Shown: positions 1-10,954, counted from the first letter of the stretch. The stretch is 50,145 nucleotides of DNA from Ectobacillus ponti (GCF_024294785.1 NZ_JANCLT010000020.1:1-50145), one strand, 5' to 3'. The notes: generated from the sequence alone by a model not told the origin. Numbers and translations are program-made.

Positions 1-11
1 CTCTCCATAAA
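1..11 (-). rRNA. 5' end of a 16S rRNA gene (cut by window edge)
   Basis: Read on the minus strand, the first bases end in TTTTATGGAGAG, which matches the start of Bacillus 16S rRNA (TTTATCGGAGAG). Only about the first 11 nt are inside the window. It is preceded by a typical Bacillus rrn leader and tandem promoters, which supports the call. The exact mature 5' end is inferred. Confidence 0.75.
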
Positions 12-97
12 AGTGTTTGTCTAGCTTCAAAAAATAAATGTTGACGTTTTGTGTTTTGTTCAGTTTTCAAAGAGCTTATCTGTCGCTCAAAAGCGAC
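12..97 (-). other. rrn leader with antitermination-like sequence
   Basis: The transcribed leader between rrn P2 and the 16S gene. On the minus strand it contains CTTTGAAAACTGAACAAAAC and then CGTCAACATTTATTTT, the conserved Bacillus pre-16S leader, which carries the antitermination and 5' processing signals. This leader is characteristic of Bacillus rrn operons and identifies the left edge of the window. Confidence 0.75.
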
Positions 98-103
98 TTT
101 CAC

Positions 104-132
104 ATCTTAACATTTATCAATCACATCGTCAA
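104..132 (-). promoter_or_regulatory. rrn promoter P2 (sigma-A)
   Basis: Minus strand: -35 TTGACG (127-132), 17-bp spacer, -10 TAAGAT (104-109). It lies just upstream of the rrn leader. With P1 about 70 bp further upstream it forms the tandem promoter pair usual for Bacillus rrn operons. Confidence 0.8.
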
Positions 133-174
133 GCGTTTTTTAAATTTCTTAAACCGTCACTGACGACGTTTATT

Positions 175-203
175 AATATAACAGCTGCCAAAATATATTG
201 CAA
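175..203 (-). promoter_or_regulatory. rrn promoter P1 (sigma-A)
   Basis: Minus strand: -35 TTGCAA (198-203), 17-bp spacer, -10 TATATT (175-180). The DNA around it is very AT-rich, and a perfect inverted repeat lies immediately upstream (212-234). Confidence 0.75.
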
Positions 204-211
204 TACTTTTT

Positions 212-234
212 ATCACTTTTTTATAAAAAGTGAT
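212..234. repeat. perfect inverted repeat upstream of rrn P1
   Basis: ATCACTTTTT (212-221) and AAAAAGTGAT (225-234) form a perfect 10-bp inverted repeat with a 3-nt spacer. It sits 8 bp upstream of the P1 -35 box, where an UP element or activator site would be, and about 70 bp beyond the lysS terminator. It could be an AT-rich operator-like site or a weak terminator. The sequence does not decide between them. Confidence 0.5.
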
Positions 235-298
235 CCTTTAAACTGTAATCCCTATCTGAGAAGGTATCCAGTCCAGCATGCACTCCTGCTCCCATCCA

Positions 299-335
299 GA
301 AAAACACCTCTTGAGCCACCACGGCCCAAGAGGTG
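299..335 (-). terminator. lysS terminator
   Basis: CACCTCTTG (305-313) pairs with CAAGAGGTG (327-335). The stem is followed on the minus strand by a run of T (299-304). It begins 13 nt after the lysS stop codon. Confidence 0.85.
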
Positions 336-348
336 CAATTCTAACTCA

Positions 349-1935
<1,587 letters not shown>

Positions 1936-1962
1936 CTAGTATAGGCAGAGCTGTCAAAATTG

Positions 1963-2982
1963 TCAAACAGCGCTTGCCTGATCCATATTGTCTGGCAAAG
2001 CTGCTTCCTTCTGCGCTGCCTCGTCCGCAAAAGAAGTCAGCAGTCCAACCAGCTCATCACGAGAGTTGCATTCATTGATTGAGCTGCGTACATGTGCATT
2101 GCCGCGGACGCCCTTCAGGTACCAAGCCGCATGCTTTCTCATCTCTTTTACCGCAATTTTCTCATTCTTCAGGTTGATGAGACGGTCCAGGTGCAGCACA
2201 CACACATCAATCTTGTCGTGCACGCTTGGCTCCGGCATAAGCTCGCCTGTTTCCAGATACTTCACGGTACGGTAAATCATCCACGGGTCACCGAGAGCCG
2301 CGCGGCCGATCATGACACCGTCCACACCGATTTCATCAAGCATGCGCTTCGCATCCTGCGGTGTTTCTACATCGCCATTGCCGATTACAGGAATGCTGAC
2401 TGCTTCCTTTACCTGCTTGATCAGACTCCAGTCTGCTCTTCCTTCATACATTTGGGCACGTGTACGGCCATGGACTGCTACAGCCTGGCCGCCTGCGCGC
2501 TGTACAGCCAGGGCATTTTCCACTACATAAATGTGGTCTTCATCCCAGCCTGTGCGCATCTTGACTGTCACCGGCTTATCCACTGCGTCTACAACAGCCG
2601 CCACCATTTCATATACCTTGTTCGGATCCAGCAACCACTTGGCACCGGCATCACACTTCACAATCTTCGGAACCGGGCAACCCATATTAATATCAATGAT
2701 ATCTGCCGTCGTATTCTTATCTACATACTTGGCTGCTTCTACAAGCGTTTCCTTTTCACCGCCAAAAATCTGCAGGCTCAATGGCTTTTCACGCTCATCA
2801 ATATACAGCATATCCAGTGTCTTTTTGTTGTTGAAAAGGATTGCTTTGTCGCTGACCATTTCCGCACAAACCAGGCCGGCGCCAAATTCTTTTACTGTCA
2901 GGCGGAATGCCGAATTACAGACACCTGCCATCGGAGCAAGGACAACGGGGTTTTTCATTTCAATGTTGCCGATTTTCAGCAT
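1963..2982 (-). CDS. dusB: tRNA-dihydrouridine synthase B
   Basis: Flavin-dependent reductase that makes dihydrouridine in tRNA. The 339-residue product is a TIM barrel: MAGV near residue 15, catalytic cysteine in DINMGCPVPKI (about 100), KMRTGWD, HGRTRAQMYEG, and the FMN phosphate site in GNGDV and MIGRAALG. It corresponds to B. subtilis YacF. The ATG at 2982 is preceded by GGAGGAAGAACA; an in-frame start 8 codons upstream lacks such a site. It is the last gene of the pab-fol operon and starts 16 nt after the yazB stop, probably co-transcribed with it. Confidence 0.95.
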   Translation of the reverse strand: MLKIGNIEMKNPVVLAPMAGVCNSAFRLTVKEFGAGLVCAEMVSDKAILFNNKKTLDMLYIDEREKPLSLQIFGGEKETLVEAAKYVDKNTTADIIDINMGCPVPKIVKCDAGAKWLLDPNKVYEMVAAVVDAVDKPVTVKMRTGWDEDHIYVVENALAVQRAGGQAVAVHGRTRAQMYEGRADWSLIKQVKEAVSIPVIGNGDVETPQDAKRMLDEIGVDGVMIGRAALGDPWMIYRTVKYLETGELMPEPSVHDKIDVCVLHLDRLINLKNEKIAVKEMRKHAAWYLKGVRGNAHVRSSINECNSRDELVGLLTSFADEAAQKEAALPDNMDQASAV

Positions 2983-2998
2983 TGTTCTTCCTCCTCCA

Positions 2999-3208
2999 TC
3001 AGTCACTCTTTGGTGTAAGTTCCTCTATTGAAACTTGCAGCACCTTGGTGATTACTGCAAGAAGCTCCTCAGAAGGAATGCGGTTCCCTCTTTCTATTTC
3101 TCCCAAGACCGAAACAGACACACCCAGCTGCTTCGCAAAGCTCTCCTGTGTGTATCCCTTTAACTTCCGAAAAGCGCGAATCCGTCTTCCCCATTTTTCC
3201 GCTTCCAT
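2999..3208 (-). CDS. yazB: XRE-family helix-turn-helix protein, YazB-like
   Basis: A 69-residue protein that is essentially one Cro/C1-type helix-turn-helix domain. RRIRAFRKLKGYTQESFAKQLGVS covers helices 1-3, and VLGEIERGNRIPS is the typical recognition helix and exit. It presumably binds DNA; its target is unknown. It overlaps the end of folK by 49 nt in another frame and has a GAGGGAG ribosome site inside folK. The same gene lies in the same place in the B. subtilis folate operon, so it is a fixed part of the operon. Confidence 0.9.
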   Translation of the reverse strand: MEAEKWGRRIRAFRKLKGYTQESFAKQLGVSVSVLGEIERGNRIPSEELLAVITKVLQVSIEELTPKSD

Positions 3209-3675
3209 ACTGTAACTCCCTCTCGCCTTTTCATATCATCGAGCTGTATATCTGAGATTTCACTCTTCATCTCTGCATTGATTTCTAATAAAGGGACTAG
3301 TACGAAAGCTCTCTCATGCATGCGAGGATGAGGAATGATTAGGTTCTCTGCTACAATATTTTCGTGATTAAACAGCAAAATGTCAAGGTCAATCGTCCGC
3401 GGCCCCCAGTGAATTTCCCGCTTTCTTCCCAACTGCCGTTCCGTCTCTTGTATGTATGCCAAAAGCTCTCCGGGAGACAGACTGGTAGAAACTTTTACTG
3501 CCATGTTCAAGAACTTGTCCTGCTCTGTATAGCCAACCGGATCTGTTTCGTAAATGGAAGACAGAGCTTCCACCTGGATGTCCGGATGCCCTCTCAAGGA
3601 AGAAACAGCTTCGGACAGAAAGGCTGCCCTGTCCCCGATGTTGGAGCCAAGCGCAAGGTATGCGGTATTTCTCAT
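3160..3675 (-). CDS. folK: 2-amino-4-hydroxy-6-hydroxymethyldihydropteridine pyrophosphokinase
   Basis: Transfers pyrophosphate from ATP to hydroxymethyl-dihydropterin, the step before condensation with pABA. The 171-residue product has the N-terminal LALGSNIGDR signature and the conserved WGPRTIDLDILLF block (about 90-103) that binds ATP and Mg2+. Its start overlaps the folB stop as ATGA (translational coupling), and its 3' end overlaps yazB. Length and position match the Bacillus folate operon. Confidence 0.97.
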   Translation of the reverse strand: MRNTAYLALGSNIGDRAAFLSEAVSSLRGHPDIQVEALSSIYETDPVGYTEQDKFLNMAVKVSTSLSPGELLAYIQETERQLGRKREIHWGPRTIDLDILLFNHENIVAENLIIPHPRMHERAFVLVPLLEINAEMKSEISDIQLDDMKRREGVTVWKRKNGEDGFALFGS

Positions 3676-4034
3676 GCTCTTGCCCTCGTAATCTCAACAG
3701 CCACCGCGCGGTAATGCCCTGGAATAGGCGGGTCAGGCTTGATCACCTTGACCGTGCAGCGCTGGATCAAGGAATATTGCTGCAGAATGGACTCAGCAAT
3801 TTTTTCCGCAACACTTTCCACAAGCTTATACGGTTTTCCCTGCACAATCCCCTCACAGAGATGATACAGCTCCCCGTAGTTGACAGAGTACTGCAAGTCA
3901 TCTGTTGTGCCGGCCAGCTTCAAATCCAGCTCCACGGACAAATCCACACGGAAGCGCTGACCGAGCTTCGTCTCCTCGGCAAATAAACCGTGATAGCCGT
4001 AAAATTCCATATCATGCACATAGATTTTATCCAA
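3672..4034 (-). CDS. folB: dihydroneopterin aldolase
   Basis: Converts dihydroneopterin to hydroxymethyl-dihydropterin. The 120-residue product has GYHGLFAEE near the N-terminus with the catalytic-region glutamate, and the C-terminal KPDPPIPGHY. I chose a TTG start at 4034 (DKIYVHDMEFYGYHG): it gives the 120-residue length of the B. subtilis enzyme and has AGGTG upstream. A longer frame from 4064 would lie inside folP and add ten residues foreign to the family. The start overlaps the last codons of folP, which suggests coupled translation. Confidence 0.93.
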   Translation of the reverse strand: MDKIYVHDMEFYGYHGLFAEETKLGQRFRVDLSVELDLKLAGTTDDLQYSVNYGELYHLCEGIVQGKPYKLVESVAEKIAESILQQYSLIQRCTVKVIKPDPPIPGHYRAVAVEITRARA

Positions 4035-4863
4035 CGTAGACACCTCGCTTTCCAAGCATTGCATCCATCATCTTTGCCATTCTGGAGATTTCCAACACAT
4101 CGTGCACCCGGACGATATCACAGCCCTTTTGAATCCCGAGGCAAACCGTTGCTCCCGTTCCTTCCATTCGCTCGCCCACCGGCAAATCCAGCACTTGGCC
4201 GATGAAGGACTTCCGGGAAGTCCCCAGCAAAATCGGATAGCCCAGCACGGTGAGATCCTCCAGCTGGCGCATGACCTCCAGGTTCTGCTCCGGGGTTTTC
4301 GCGAAGCCGACACCCGGGTCCAGGATAATATTGTGGTCAGCAACACCTGCCGCCTTTGCAAGCTTCACGCTTTCGTACAGGTCTGCAATCATATCCGCCA
4401 TCAGGCTGCGGTAATTGCGGTCACGGCGGTTATGCATCAGGACAATCGGAACATCATAGCTTGCGGCCACCTCCACCATCAATGGATCTGCCTTGCCTCC
4501 CCAAATATCATTGATGATATGGGCGCCGGCTTCAATGGCTTGTCTGGCCACCTCTGCCTTGTACGTGTCAATGGAGATAGGCACCTGCACCTCCTGCGAA
4601 ATTGCACGGATGACAGGAATCACCCGCTGCAGCTCTTCTTCAGCTGTGACCGGCGCAAACCCCGGTCTGGTGGACTCACCGCCGATATCAATGATATGGG
4701 CGCCCTGCGCCACCATCTCCTTCGCATGTCTGACAGCTGTTTCCACCTCGTTGTAATTTCCTCCATCAGAGAAGGAATCCGGTGTCGCATTAAGAATGCC
4801 CATGACCGCTGTCTGTGTCGTAATGTTCAATTCATATGGCCCGCATTGTATATTCTGCTTCAA
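4027..4863 (-). CDS. folP: dihydropteroate synthase
   Basis: Condenses pABA with the pterin pyrophosphate to give dihydropteroate; the target of sulfonamides (gene called sul in B. subtilis). The 278-residue TIM barrel shows NATPDSFSDGG (about 25-35), DIGGESTRPG (about 60), the LDPGVGFAK loop, GTSRKSF and the C-terminal RVHD. All expected substrate-binding motifs are intact, and no obvious resistance insertion is seen in the SRPG loop. It lies between pabC (13-nt gap) and folB (8-nt overlap). Confidence 0.97.
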   Translation of the reverse strand: MKQNIQCGPYELNITTQTAVMGILNATPDSFSDGGNYNEVETAVRHAKEMVAQGAHIIDIGGESTRPGFAPVTAEEELQRVIPVIRAISQEVQVPISIDTYKAEVARQAIEAGAHIINDIWGGKADPLMVEVAASYDVPIVLMHNRRDRNYRSLMADMIADLYESVKLAKAAGVADHNIILDPGVGFAKTPEQNLEVMRQLEDLTVLGYPILLGTSRKSFIGQVLDLPVGERMEGTGATVCLGIQKGCDIVRVHDVLEISRMAKMMDAMLGKRGVYVG

Positions 4864-4876
4864 GCTGCAGTCCCCC

Positions 4877-5737
4877 TTATAAATCTTGTTTGCTCCACAA
4901 AGTATGTCGATGTTTTATGTATTCCTGAAAAAGGGCACGGGTAATCCTGCCGTCTTTTCCCGGGAAAGAAATTTGTTGTACTGATGATAACGGAACAATC
5001 TCCTGCACTGAATTTGTCACAAAAATCTCTTCAGCCCCCAGCAGTTGCTCTGGCCTGAATAAGCCCACTTCTGTCCGGATGCCAAGCTTGGCGGCCAGTG
5101 CCAGCACAAGCTCCCGGGTAATGCCATTGAGGATTCCGGTATCCAGGGAAGGTGTGCAAAGAACACCCTCCTTCACAAAAAAGATATTGGAGGTGACCCC
5201 CTCAGCCACGTGGCCCTCCCCCGTCAGAAAGAGGCCTTCCCGCTGCAGGCCGGGGCCTGCCTCCCGCTTTCCGAGTATGCTGTTCAGATAATGATGGGAC
5301 TTCAGCCGGAACTCTCCTTCAGGCGTATTGCGGCGCTGCTCCAGCAGGATACCTTCCTTCTCCGCCATCCCGGTGCCCGCTGGCGGCAAGGGCTTCACGA
5401 AGACAATGACAGTGGGCTGCTCATAGGCATCTGTCTGCAGGCCAACCTCTCCACTGCCTGCCGAGACGTTGAAACGAATATAGGCATCCTGCAGCCCATT
5501 TGCCTCCAGCAGCATGCCCACGATCTCCCCCATCTGCTCCCGGGTCATGCCCAAGCGGATCTGCAGGGCAGACAGAGCGGCCATCAGCCGCTCAAAGTGG
5601 TCGTGCAGCAAAAAGGGATGTCCATCATACGTACGGAAGGTCTCGAATACACCCAGGCCATACAGGAACCCATGGTCATAAGGGGAAATCCGGGCTTCGG
5701 CAGCCGGCAGCACTTCTCCATTCAGGTAGATCAGCAT
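4877..5737 (-). CDS. pabC: aminodeoxychorismate lyase
   Basis: PLP enzyme that releases pABA and pyruvate from 4-amino-4-deoxychorismate. The 286-residue product is a fold type IV aminotransferase-like protein: [18 protein letters not shown] at the N-terminus, the likely PLP lysine in [15 protein letters not shown] (about 146), [10 protein letters not shown], and GITRELVL. The start overlaps the pabA stop by 7 nt. Being between pabA and folP in the operon separates it from the related D-amino acid and branched-chain aminotransferases. Confidence 0.93.
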   Translation of the reverse strand: MLIYLNGEVLPAAEARISPYDHGFLYGLGVFETFRTYDGHPFLLHDHFERLMAALSALQIRLGMTREQMGEIVGMLLEANGLQDAYIRFNVSAGSGEVGLQTDAYEQPTVIVFVKPLPPAGTGMAEKEGILLEQRRNTPEGEFRLKSHHYLNSILGKREAGPGLQREGLFLTGEGHVAEGVTSNIFFVKEGVLCTPSLDTGILNGITRELVLALAAKLGIRTEVGLFRPEQLLGAEEIFVTNSVQEIVPLSSVQQISFPGKDGRITRALFQEYIKHRHTLWSKQDL

Positions 5738-6315
5738 GTGACCGCCCCTTCGTACTTCTTAATGAAGTTCTGCAGCAGCTGTTTGCCGTAAGCCGTCATG
5801 ATGGACTCCGGATGAAACTGCACACCCTCCACTGGAAGTGTTTTATGGCGCAGTGCCATAATCTCCCCTTCCGCTGTCCAAGCAGAAACCTCCAGGCACT
5901 CCGGCAAGGTTTCCTTTTTCACGATAAGGGAATGGTATCTTGTTGCGGCAAACGGATTCGGAATATCTGTAAAAATGGTCTTGCCGTCGTGGTGCATCTG
6001 CGAAGTCTTTCCGTGCATGAGCCGTTCCGCACGCACCACTTCCCCGCCGAATACCTGGGCAATGGATTGATGGCCCAAGCATACCCCGAACAGCGGGATT
6101 TTCCCGGCAAAGTGACGGATGACGTCCATGCTGATGCCGGCCTCGTTCGGGCTGCAGGGTCCCGGTGAAATCATGAGGAAGGAAGGCTTCAGCTCCTCAA
6201 TTTCCGGAATTGTAATCTCATCATTCCGCTTCACGACCAGCTCCTGCCCCAGTTCCCCAAGGAACTGCACCAGATTGAAGGTAAAGGAATCATAGTTATC
6301 AATCATCAGGATCAC
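5731..6315 (-). CDS. pabA: aminodeoxychorismate/anthranilate synthase glutaminase subunit
   Basis: Class I glutamine amidotransferase that supplies ammonia to PabB, and in Bacillus also to anthranilate synthase (TrpE). The 194-residue product shows the [12 protein letters not shown] start, the nucleophile cysteine in FGVCLGHQS and the catalytic His-Glu in VQFHPES. I chose a GTG start at 6315 that overlaps the pabB stop as GTGA: it gives [11 protein letters not shown] as in B. subtilis, with GGGGGAG upstream. The long run of NAG triplets of the B. subtilis TRAP site is not seen here, so TRAP control is unlikely. Confidence 0.95.
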   Translation of the reverse strand: MILMIDNYDSFTFNLVQFLGELGQELVVKRNDEITIPEIEELKPSFLMISPGPCSPNEAGISMDVIRHFAGKIPLFGVCLGHQSIAQVFGGEVVRAERLMHGKTSQMHHDGKTIFTDIPNPFAATRYHSLIVKKETLPECLEVSAWTAEGEIMALRHKTLPVEGVQFHPESIMTAYGKQLLQNFIKKYEGAVTC

Positions 6316-7709
6316 GCCTGCTCCCCCTCGCTGCTTTCCTTGGCGCGCCACAGGGCCGCCGCCTTTTTCAAGGATTCTTTATATTCATTTCTTGGGTTGG
6401 AGTCAATGACAACCCCGGCCCCCGCCTGCACATAGGCTTGTCCATCCTTGGCCAACAGGGTGCGGATGACAATGTTCAGCTCCATCTCGCCGGAATAGCC
6501 AATCCATCCGATGGAGCCCGTATAAATTCCTCTGCGAACCGGCTCCAGCTCTTCAATGATTTCCATGGTGCGGATTTTCGGTGCACCGGTAATTGTACCA
6601 CCCGGGAAGACCGCCTTGATGACATCAAAGACACCCTGGTTTGACGCCAGTTCTCCGCGTACATTGGAGACGATGTGCATGACATGGGAGTACCGTTCGA
6701 TGACCATGAACTCGTCCACCTCTACTGTGCCATAGCGGCATACGCGGCCCAGGTCATTACGTTCCAGGTCAACAAGCATAACATGCTCCGCCCGTTCCTT
6801 TTCATTTTCAATGAGTTCGCGGGCGAGTGCCTCATCCTCTTCCAGGTCCTTGCCCCGGGACCGGGTACCGGCAATGGGACGCGTACTGACTGCTGTCCCC
6901 TGCTTCTTGATCAGCAGCTCCGGCGACCCGCTGACAATCTGGAACTCGCCAAGCTCCATGTAGCCCATATAAGGAGAGGGATTGATCTCCCGCAGCTTTG
7001 TGTAGATCTCCAGCGGATGGGAGCGCAGCGGCTTGCCCTGCCGGACTGATAGATTCACCTGAAACACATCTCCTGCTGCAATATACTCCTGCACACACTT
7101 GACCGCGTCCATGAAGCCCTCCTCTGTAAAGGAAACCTGCAGGGCTGCATCTTCCTGTGCAGGGTAGTCCAGCCGGACAGCGGGTGCGGGCTGCAGCCAC
7201 GGCTCCTGCAGTTCCCTCAGCCGTTCCCGGGCAGCTGCCTCTTCCCCTTCATAGGTCACCATCACCCACAGCTTCTGTTCATCCTTGTCATATACATATA
7301 CCTCATCAAAAATGAGCAGAAAGACATCAGGAATCTCCAGGTCATCCGCTGCCAACGTATCCAGCTTCTCAATATAGCGGATGCAGTCATAGCTGAAATA
7401 GCCGATGGCGCCTCCCTGGAATGGGGGATAGTCAGGGTGCTGGGCTGTCTGCCGCTCTGCCATGTAGCGCTCCACCAGATCCAGCGGATTGCCCTCCCAA
7501 ACATGCTCTCTGCTTCCTTCCGTGATATGCAGTTCTGTTCCCTTGCCCCGCAGCACGGCAGCCGGCTGCAGACCTGCGATATGATAACGGCCGCCGCGTG
7601 CGCTCTCCAGCAGCACATGCTGCCGGCTTTCACGGGACAGCCATTTATATTGGATAAAAAAGTCATTTTTATATGGAACGGAAACCGCCAGTACGTTACG
7701 TTGCCTCAT
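6312..7709 (-). CDS. pabB: aminodeoxychorismate synthase, component I
   Basis: Turns chorismate and ammonia into 4-amino-4-deoxychorismate, the first committed step to pABA. The 465-residue product has the TrpE/PabB N-terminal domain followed by the chorismate-binding domain. The latter shows [32 protein letters not shown] (split here only to note the run) and [13 protein letters not shown]. The ATG at 7709 follows AGAGGTG; a GTG five codons upstream is less well placed. It is the first gene of the folate operon and is separated from the upstream NTF2-like ORF by a terminator. A TACAAT -10-like box lies about 35 bp upstream without a clear -35. Confidence 0.95.
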   Translation of the reverse strand: MRQRNVLAVSVPYKNDFFIQYKWLSRESRQHVLLESARGGRYHIAGLQPAAVLRGKGTELHITEGSREHVWEGNPLDLVERYMAERQTAQHPDYPPFQGGAIGYFSYDCIRYIEKLDTLAADDLEIPDVFLLIFDEVYVYDKDEQKLWVMVTYEGEEAAARERLRELQEPWLQPAPAVRLDYPAQEDAALQVSFTEEGFMDAVKCVQEYIAAGDVFQVNLSVRQGKPLRSHPLEIYTKLREINPSPYMGYMELGEFQIVSGSPELLIKKQGTAVSTRPIAGTRSRGKDLEEDEALARELIENEKERAEHVMLVDLERNDLGRVCRYGTVEVDEFMVIERYSHVMHIVSNVRGELASNQGVFDVIKAVFPGGTITGAPKIRTMEIIEELEPVRRGIYTGSIGWIGYSGEMELNIVIRTLLAKDGQAYVQAGAGVVIDSNPRNEYKESLKKAAALWRAKESSEGEQA

Positions 7710-7805
7710 AGGTACACCTCTCACCAGTTGACTTACTATCCCTTATTGTACACGAAGTTTCACAGGACGTTCATATTTAATTGTCTGGGAAATGCCGCCC
7801 GCACC

Positions 7806-7840
7806 AAAAATAAAGACACCCAAATTGGGTGCCTTTATTT
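7806..7840 (-). terminator. terminator after the NTF2-like ORF
   Basis: AATAAAG-CACCCA pairs with TGGGTG-CTTTATT across an AAT loop, and a T run follows on the minus strand. The stop codon of the ORF lies inside the stem. It separates cysK and its small partner from the folate operon. Confidence 0.75.
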
Positions 7841-8158
7841 GATAAACCATATGCGTTTAATCAGTCCATCCTGCAATTCATAAGTGGCCAGCGCCTCAAT
7901 CGGCTCGCCGCCGCGGCCGGTGATCCGCTCATGGTCCATTACATGGGAGCCGAGCCGGGCCCGGTGCACAAGCTCACAATGCATATTCGGATATTGGCTG
8001 AACAGCTTGCTGTACCGCTCCCTCATTGCCTCCTTGCCGGAAAACAATAACATATCAGGGTGGTCATAGGCTGTCACGTCATCCGTATAGGCCTGCAGGA
8101 ATTTCTCAACGTCCTTGCTGTTGTAGGCATCCAGCTGCCACTGTACTGCATCCTGCAT
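7835..8158 (-). CDS. NTF2-like / SnoaL-like small protein
   Basis: A 107-residue protein with the cone-shaped NTF2-like fold pattern: an N-terminal helix (QWQLDAYNSKDVEKFLQAYTDD), a strand with YDHPD, a central helix (AMRERYSKLFSQYP), and then beta strands ending in YELQDGLIKRIWFI. Members include small isomerases, hydrolases and proteins of unknown role, so no reaction can be assigned. The start is 1 nt after the cysK stop with only a weak ribosome site, so translation probably depends on coupling to cysK. I do not know this gene at this locus in B. subtilis. It looks like an accessory gene attached to the cysteine synthase unit. Confidence 0.8.
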   Translation of the reverse strand: MQDAVQWQLDAYNSKDVEKFLQAYTDDVTAYDHPDMLLFSGKEAMRERYSKLFSQYPNMHCELVHRARLGSHVMDHERITGRGGEPIEALATYELQDGLIKRIWFIK

Positions 8159-8159
8159 C

Positions 8160-9080
8160 TTAAGATTCGAACTGGTACAGAGCTGTGCTCAGGTAACGCT
8201 CGCCGTTACTTGGGATGATTGCCAAAACCTTTTTGCCTTTGCCAAGCTTTTCAGCTACCTGCAGTGCTGCATAGATGGCTGCACCAGAAGAGATGCCAAC
8301 CAGGATGCCTTCCTCGCGAGCCACACGGCGGGCATATTCAAATGCCTGGTCGTTGCTCACTTGGACTACCTCGTCATATACTTCTGTGTTCAGCGTTTCA
8401 GGAACGAAGCCTGCGCCAATGCCCTGGATTTTGTGAGGGCCTGGCTTGCCGCCGGACAATACAGGGGAATCAGTTGGCTCAATCGCATATACCTTCAGGC
8501 CTGGGAAGTTCTCCTTCAGCACGCTGCCCGCGCCGGAGATTGTGCCGCCAGTACCAACGCCGGAGATAAAGGCATCCAGCTGGTCCATTTGCGCAACGAT
8601 TTCAGGGCCCGTAGTCAAACGGTGCACCTCTGGGTTTGCTTCGTTTTTGAACTGCTGCGGCATGAAGTAGCCATGCTCCTTGGACAGTTCTTCTGCTTTA
8701 CGAATCGCTCCGCCCATGCCTTCCGGTCCTGGAGTCAGTACAAGCTCAGCTCCATAAGCGCGAAGCAGATTGCGGCGCTCCATGCTCATTGTTTCCGGCA
8801 TAACGAGAATGGCCTTGTAGCCTTTTGCTGCCGCAACCATTGCCAAACCGATGCCTGTATTGCCGCTTGTTGGCTCAATGATTGTATCGCCAGCCTTCAG
8901 CTTGCCGTCCTTCTCCGCCGCTTCAATCATAGCCAAAGCGATGCGGTCTTTTACGCTGCTGCCCGGATTCATAAATTCCAGCTTCAGATATACCTCTGCG
9001 CTATTTTCATTTACTACACGGTTTAATTTTACGATTGGTGTGCTGCCGATTAATTCAGAAACAGATTGTGCCACTTTCAT
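8160..9080 (-). CDS. cysK: cysteine synthase A (O-acetylserine sulfhydrylase)
   Basis: PLP enzyme that makes cysteine from O-acetylserine and sulfide. The 306-residue product shows the PLP lysine in [10 protein letters not shown] (about 42), the substrate loop [12 protein letters not shown], and the PLP phosphate loop [10 protein letters not shown]. The C-terminal SSGAA and [12 protein letters not shown] are also typical. The ATG at 9080 follows AGGGGTG at good spacing; a GTG three codons upstream is possible but would need a poorer site. A TTGACA lies at 9148-9153 with only a weak AAAAAT 17 bp downstream. In B. subtilis this gene is under CymR control; I cannot identify a CymR site here. Confidence 0.96.
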   Translation of the reverse strand: MKVAQSVSELIGSTPIVKLNRVVNENSAEVYLKLEFMNPGSSVKDRIALAMIEAAEKDGKLKAGDTIIEPTSGNTGIGLAMVAAAKGYKAILVMPETMSMERRNLLRAYGAELVLTPGPEGMGGAIRKAEELSKEHGYFMPQQFKNEANPEVHRLTTGPEIVAQMDQLDAFISGVGTGGTISGAGSVLKENFPGLKVYAIEPTDSPVLSGGKPGPHKIQGIGAGFVPETLNTEVYDEVVQVSNDQAFEYARRVAREEGILVGISSGAAIYAALQVAEKLGKGKKVLAIIPSNGERYLSTALYQFES

Positions 9081-9182
9081 TCTCTTCACCCCTAATGCCG
9101 ACTATTTGTATTGGATTTATATCCATTTTTACAGATGTGAAATTATTTGTCAATTCATCTGCCTTGCAAAAAGTGAATTTTC

Positions 9183-10058
9183 TTATAAGTTTTGGATTAG
9201 CTGATTCAGGTCATCCTGTGTGAAGACATATGTTTCATTGCAGAAGTGGCAATGCGCTTCCGTTTTTTCTTCCTCATCCCGGATTTGCTCCAGTTCTTCT
9301 TTGCCCAGGCTGACAAGAACACCTTCAATGCGCTCGCGTGAGCAGGTGCAGCGGAATTGTACGTCCATCTTCTCCAGGATTTGCACGTTGTCCTGGCCCA
9401 GAAGCCGGTACAGAATCTCCTCCGGTGTCAGGCCCTGCTCAATCAGCTTGGACACTGGCGGAATTTCCGCAATGCTCTTTTCAATTGCAGCGATGGTCTC
9501 TTCCTGGGCGCCCGGCATGATTTGCAGAATAAAACCGCCTGCCGCCAGAATGGAATCATCCCCGTTTACCAGCACACCGACACCCACTGCAGATGGAACC
9601 TGTTCAGACACCGCAAAATAGTAGGTGAAGTCTTCCCCCAGCTCCCCGGATACAATCGGCACCTGGCCGACGAATGGGTCACGCATGCCAATGTCCTTAA
9701 TGACAGTCAAAAAGCCTTCTGTGCCCACAGCCTCGTATACACGCAGCTTTCCTTGCTCATTTGCTTCAAAATCAACATGAGGATTGGAAACATAGCCGCG
9801 CACTTCACCCTTGGCATTCGCATCAACCATGATAATGCCCAGTGGTCCGTTGCCTTCCACCTTGATGGTCATTTTCTGGTCACCCTTCAGCATAGCACCC
9901 ATCATGGCACCTGCAGTTAGAGAGCGTCCCAGTGCTGCAGAAGCAGTACGCCATGTATCATGGCGGCGCTGCGCCTCACTGACTGTGTTCGTTGTTAATG
10001 TGCCATAGGCACGCACTTCGCCGTTATAGGCCAGTGCCTTTATTAGATAATCGTTCAC
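9183..10058 (-). CDS. hslO: redox-regulated chaperone Hsp33
   Basis: Cytoplasmic holdase switched on by oxidation. The 291-residue product carries the C-terminal zinc-binding cysteines as CTC (in FRCTCSRER) and CHFC (in EAHCHFCNE), the CxC and CxxC pair typical of the family. I chose the GTG at 10058 ([18 protein letters not shown]): it has AGGGTG upstream and gives the exact length of the B. subtilis protein. The gene starts inside the last 35 nt of coaX in another frame, so the two are probably co-translated. Confidence 0.95.
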   Translation of the reverse strand: MNDYLIKALAYNGEVRAYGTLTTNTVSEAQRRHDTWRTASAALGRSLTAGAMMGAMLKGDQKMTIKVEGNGPLGIIMVDANAKGEVRGYVSNPHVDFEANEQGKLRVYEAVGTEGFLTVIKDIGMRDPFVGQVPIVSGELGEDFTYYFAVSEQVPSAVGVGVLVNGDDSILAAGGFILQIMPGAQEETIAAIEKSIAEIPPVSKLIEQGLTPEEILYRLLGQDNVQILEKMDVQFRCTCSRERIEGVLVSLGKEELEQIRDEEEKTEAHCHFCNETYVFTQDDLNQLIQNL

Positions 10059-10848
10059 TTCGTTCACCCTTTTCCAGTTGTGAACCAGCATTCCGCTCAT
10101 AGAGAATGTACAGCCCTTTCAACGTCAGGAATGGATCAATGATATCAATGACATCTGACTCCTCTGCAATCAGCTTGGCCAGTCCTCCTGTCGCGATGAC
10201 AGTAGGCTCTGTTTTTGCCTGTGCCTTCATGCGCTTTACAATTCCTTCTACTTGGCCGACATATCCGTATAAGATTCCGGATTGCATGGCTGTAATCGTA
10301 TTCTTCCCAATAACCTCGCTCGGCCGGGTAATTTCAATTCTTGGCAGCTTGGCAGCCCTCGTATACAGCGCTTCCGCAGAAATCATAATACCAGGGGTGA
10401 TGGCGCCACCCATATAATGTTTTTCTTCGTTAATATAGCAATATGTAGTAGCAGTGCCAAAATCGACAATAATCAGCGGGCTTCCATACAGCTGGATGCC
10501 GGCAACCGCATTCACAATCCGGTCTGCCCCCACCTCGCGCGGGTTCTCGTACTTGATATTCAGTCCTGTCTTAATGCCAGGCCCTACCACCAAAGGCTTT
10601 TGTTTAAAATACTTCTCGCACATTCTTTCTAAGGCAAACATAATCGGCGGCACAACAGAAGAAATAATGACGCCCTTAATATCACCAAAATCAATGCCTT
10701 CATGCGCCAGCAGCTGCTTGACAAACATACCATATTCGTCTTCTGTTTTGTTGCGATTCGTCTCAATGCGCCAATGCTGGCGAAGCTGTCCGTTCTCAAA
10801 TACGCCCAGCACCGCGTTAGTATTCCCGACATCCAATACGAAGATCAT
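10024..10848 (-). CDS. coaX: type III pantothenate kinase
   Basis: Phosphorylates pantothenate in the first step of coenzyme A synthesis. The 274-residue product belongs to the ASKHA fold: [12 protein letters not shown] at the N-terminus (phosphate 1), [11 protein letters not shown] in the middle, and [12 protein letters not shown] (phosphate 2). The C-terminus is extended by a charged tail ([14 protein letters not shown]) that overlaps hslO. It is the first gene of a coaX-hslO pair, as in Bacillus generally, with its own promoter about 95 bp upstream. Confidence 0.95.
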   Translation of the reverse strand: MIFVLDVGNTNAVLGVFENGQLRQHWRIETNRNKTEDEYGMFVKQLLAHEGIDFGDIKGVIISSVVPPIMFALERMCEKYFKQKPLVVGPGIKTGLNIKYENPREVGADRIVNAVAGIQLYGSPLIIVDFGTATTYCYINEEKHYMGGAITPGIMISAEALYTRAAKLPRIEITRPSEVIGKNTITAMQSGILYGYVGQVEGIVKRMKAQAKTEPTVIATGGLAKLIAEESDVIDIIDPFLTLKGLYILYERNAGSQLEKGERSERLSNKGTGL

Positions 10849-10945
10849 GCTCTCACCACTTATTTGAAATTTTATGAATACATCTCTCAGGAAGTTCCCT
10901 TACCTCGTGTGCGCCAGCCTCCCAGCCTCACACAAGCATGTACCT

Positions 10946-10954
10946 ATCATAGCA
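10946..10954 (-). promoter_or_regulatory. coaX promoter, extended -10
   Basis: Minus strand TGC-TATGAT (TATGAT at 10946-10951). This is an extended -10 element with no good -35. It lies about 95 bp upstream of coaX, between the gene and the folded element at 10971-11077. Confidence 0.5.

Noticed and set aside
6312-6350. TRAP binding site over the pabA ribosome site
   Set aside because: Only two or three GAG triplets are present; TRAP sites need about nine or more regularly spaced NAG triplets.
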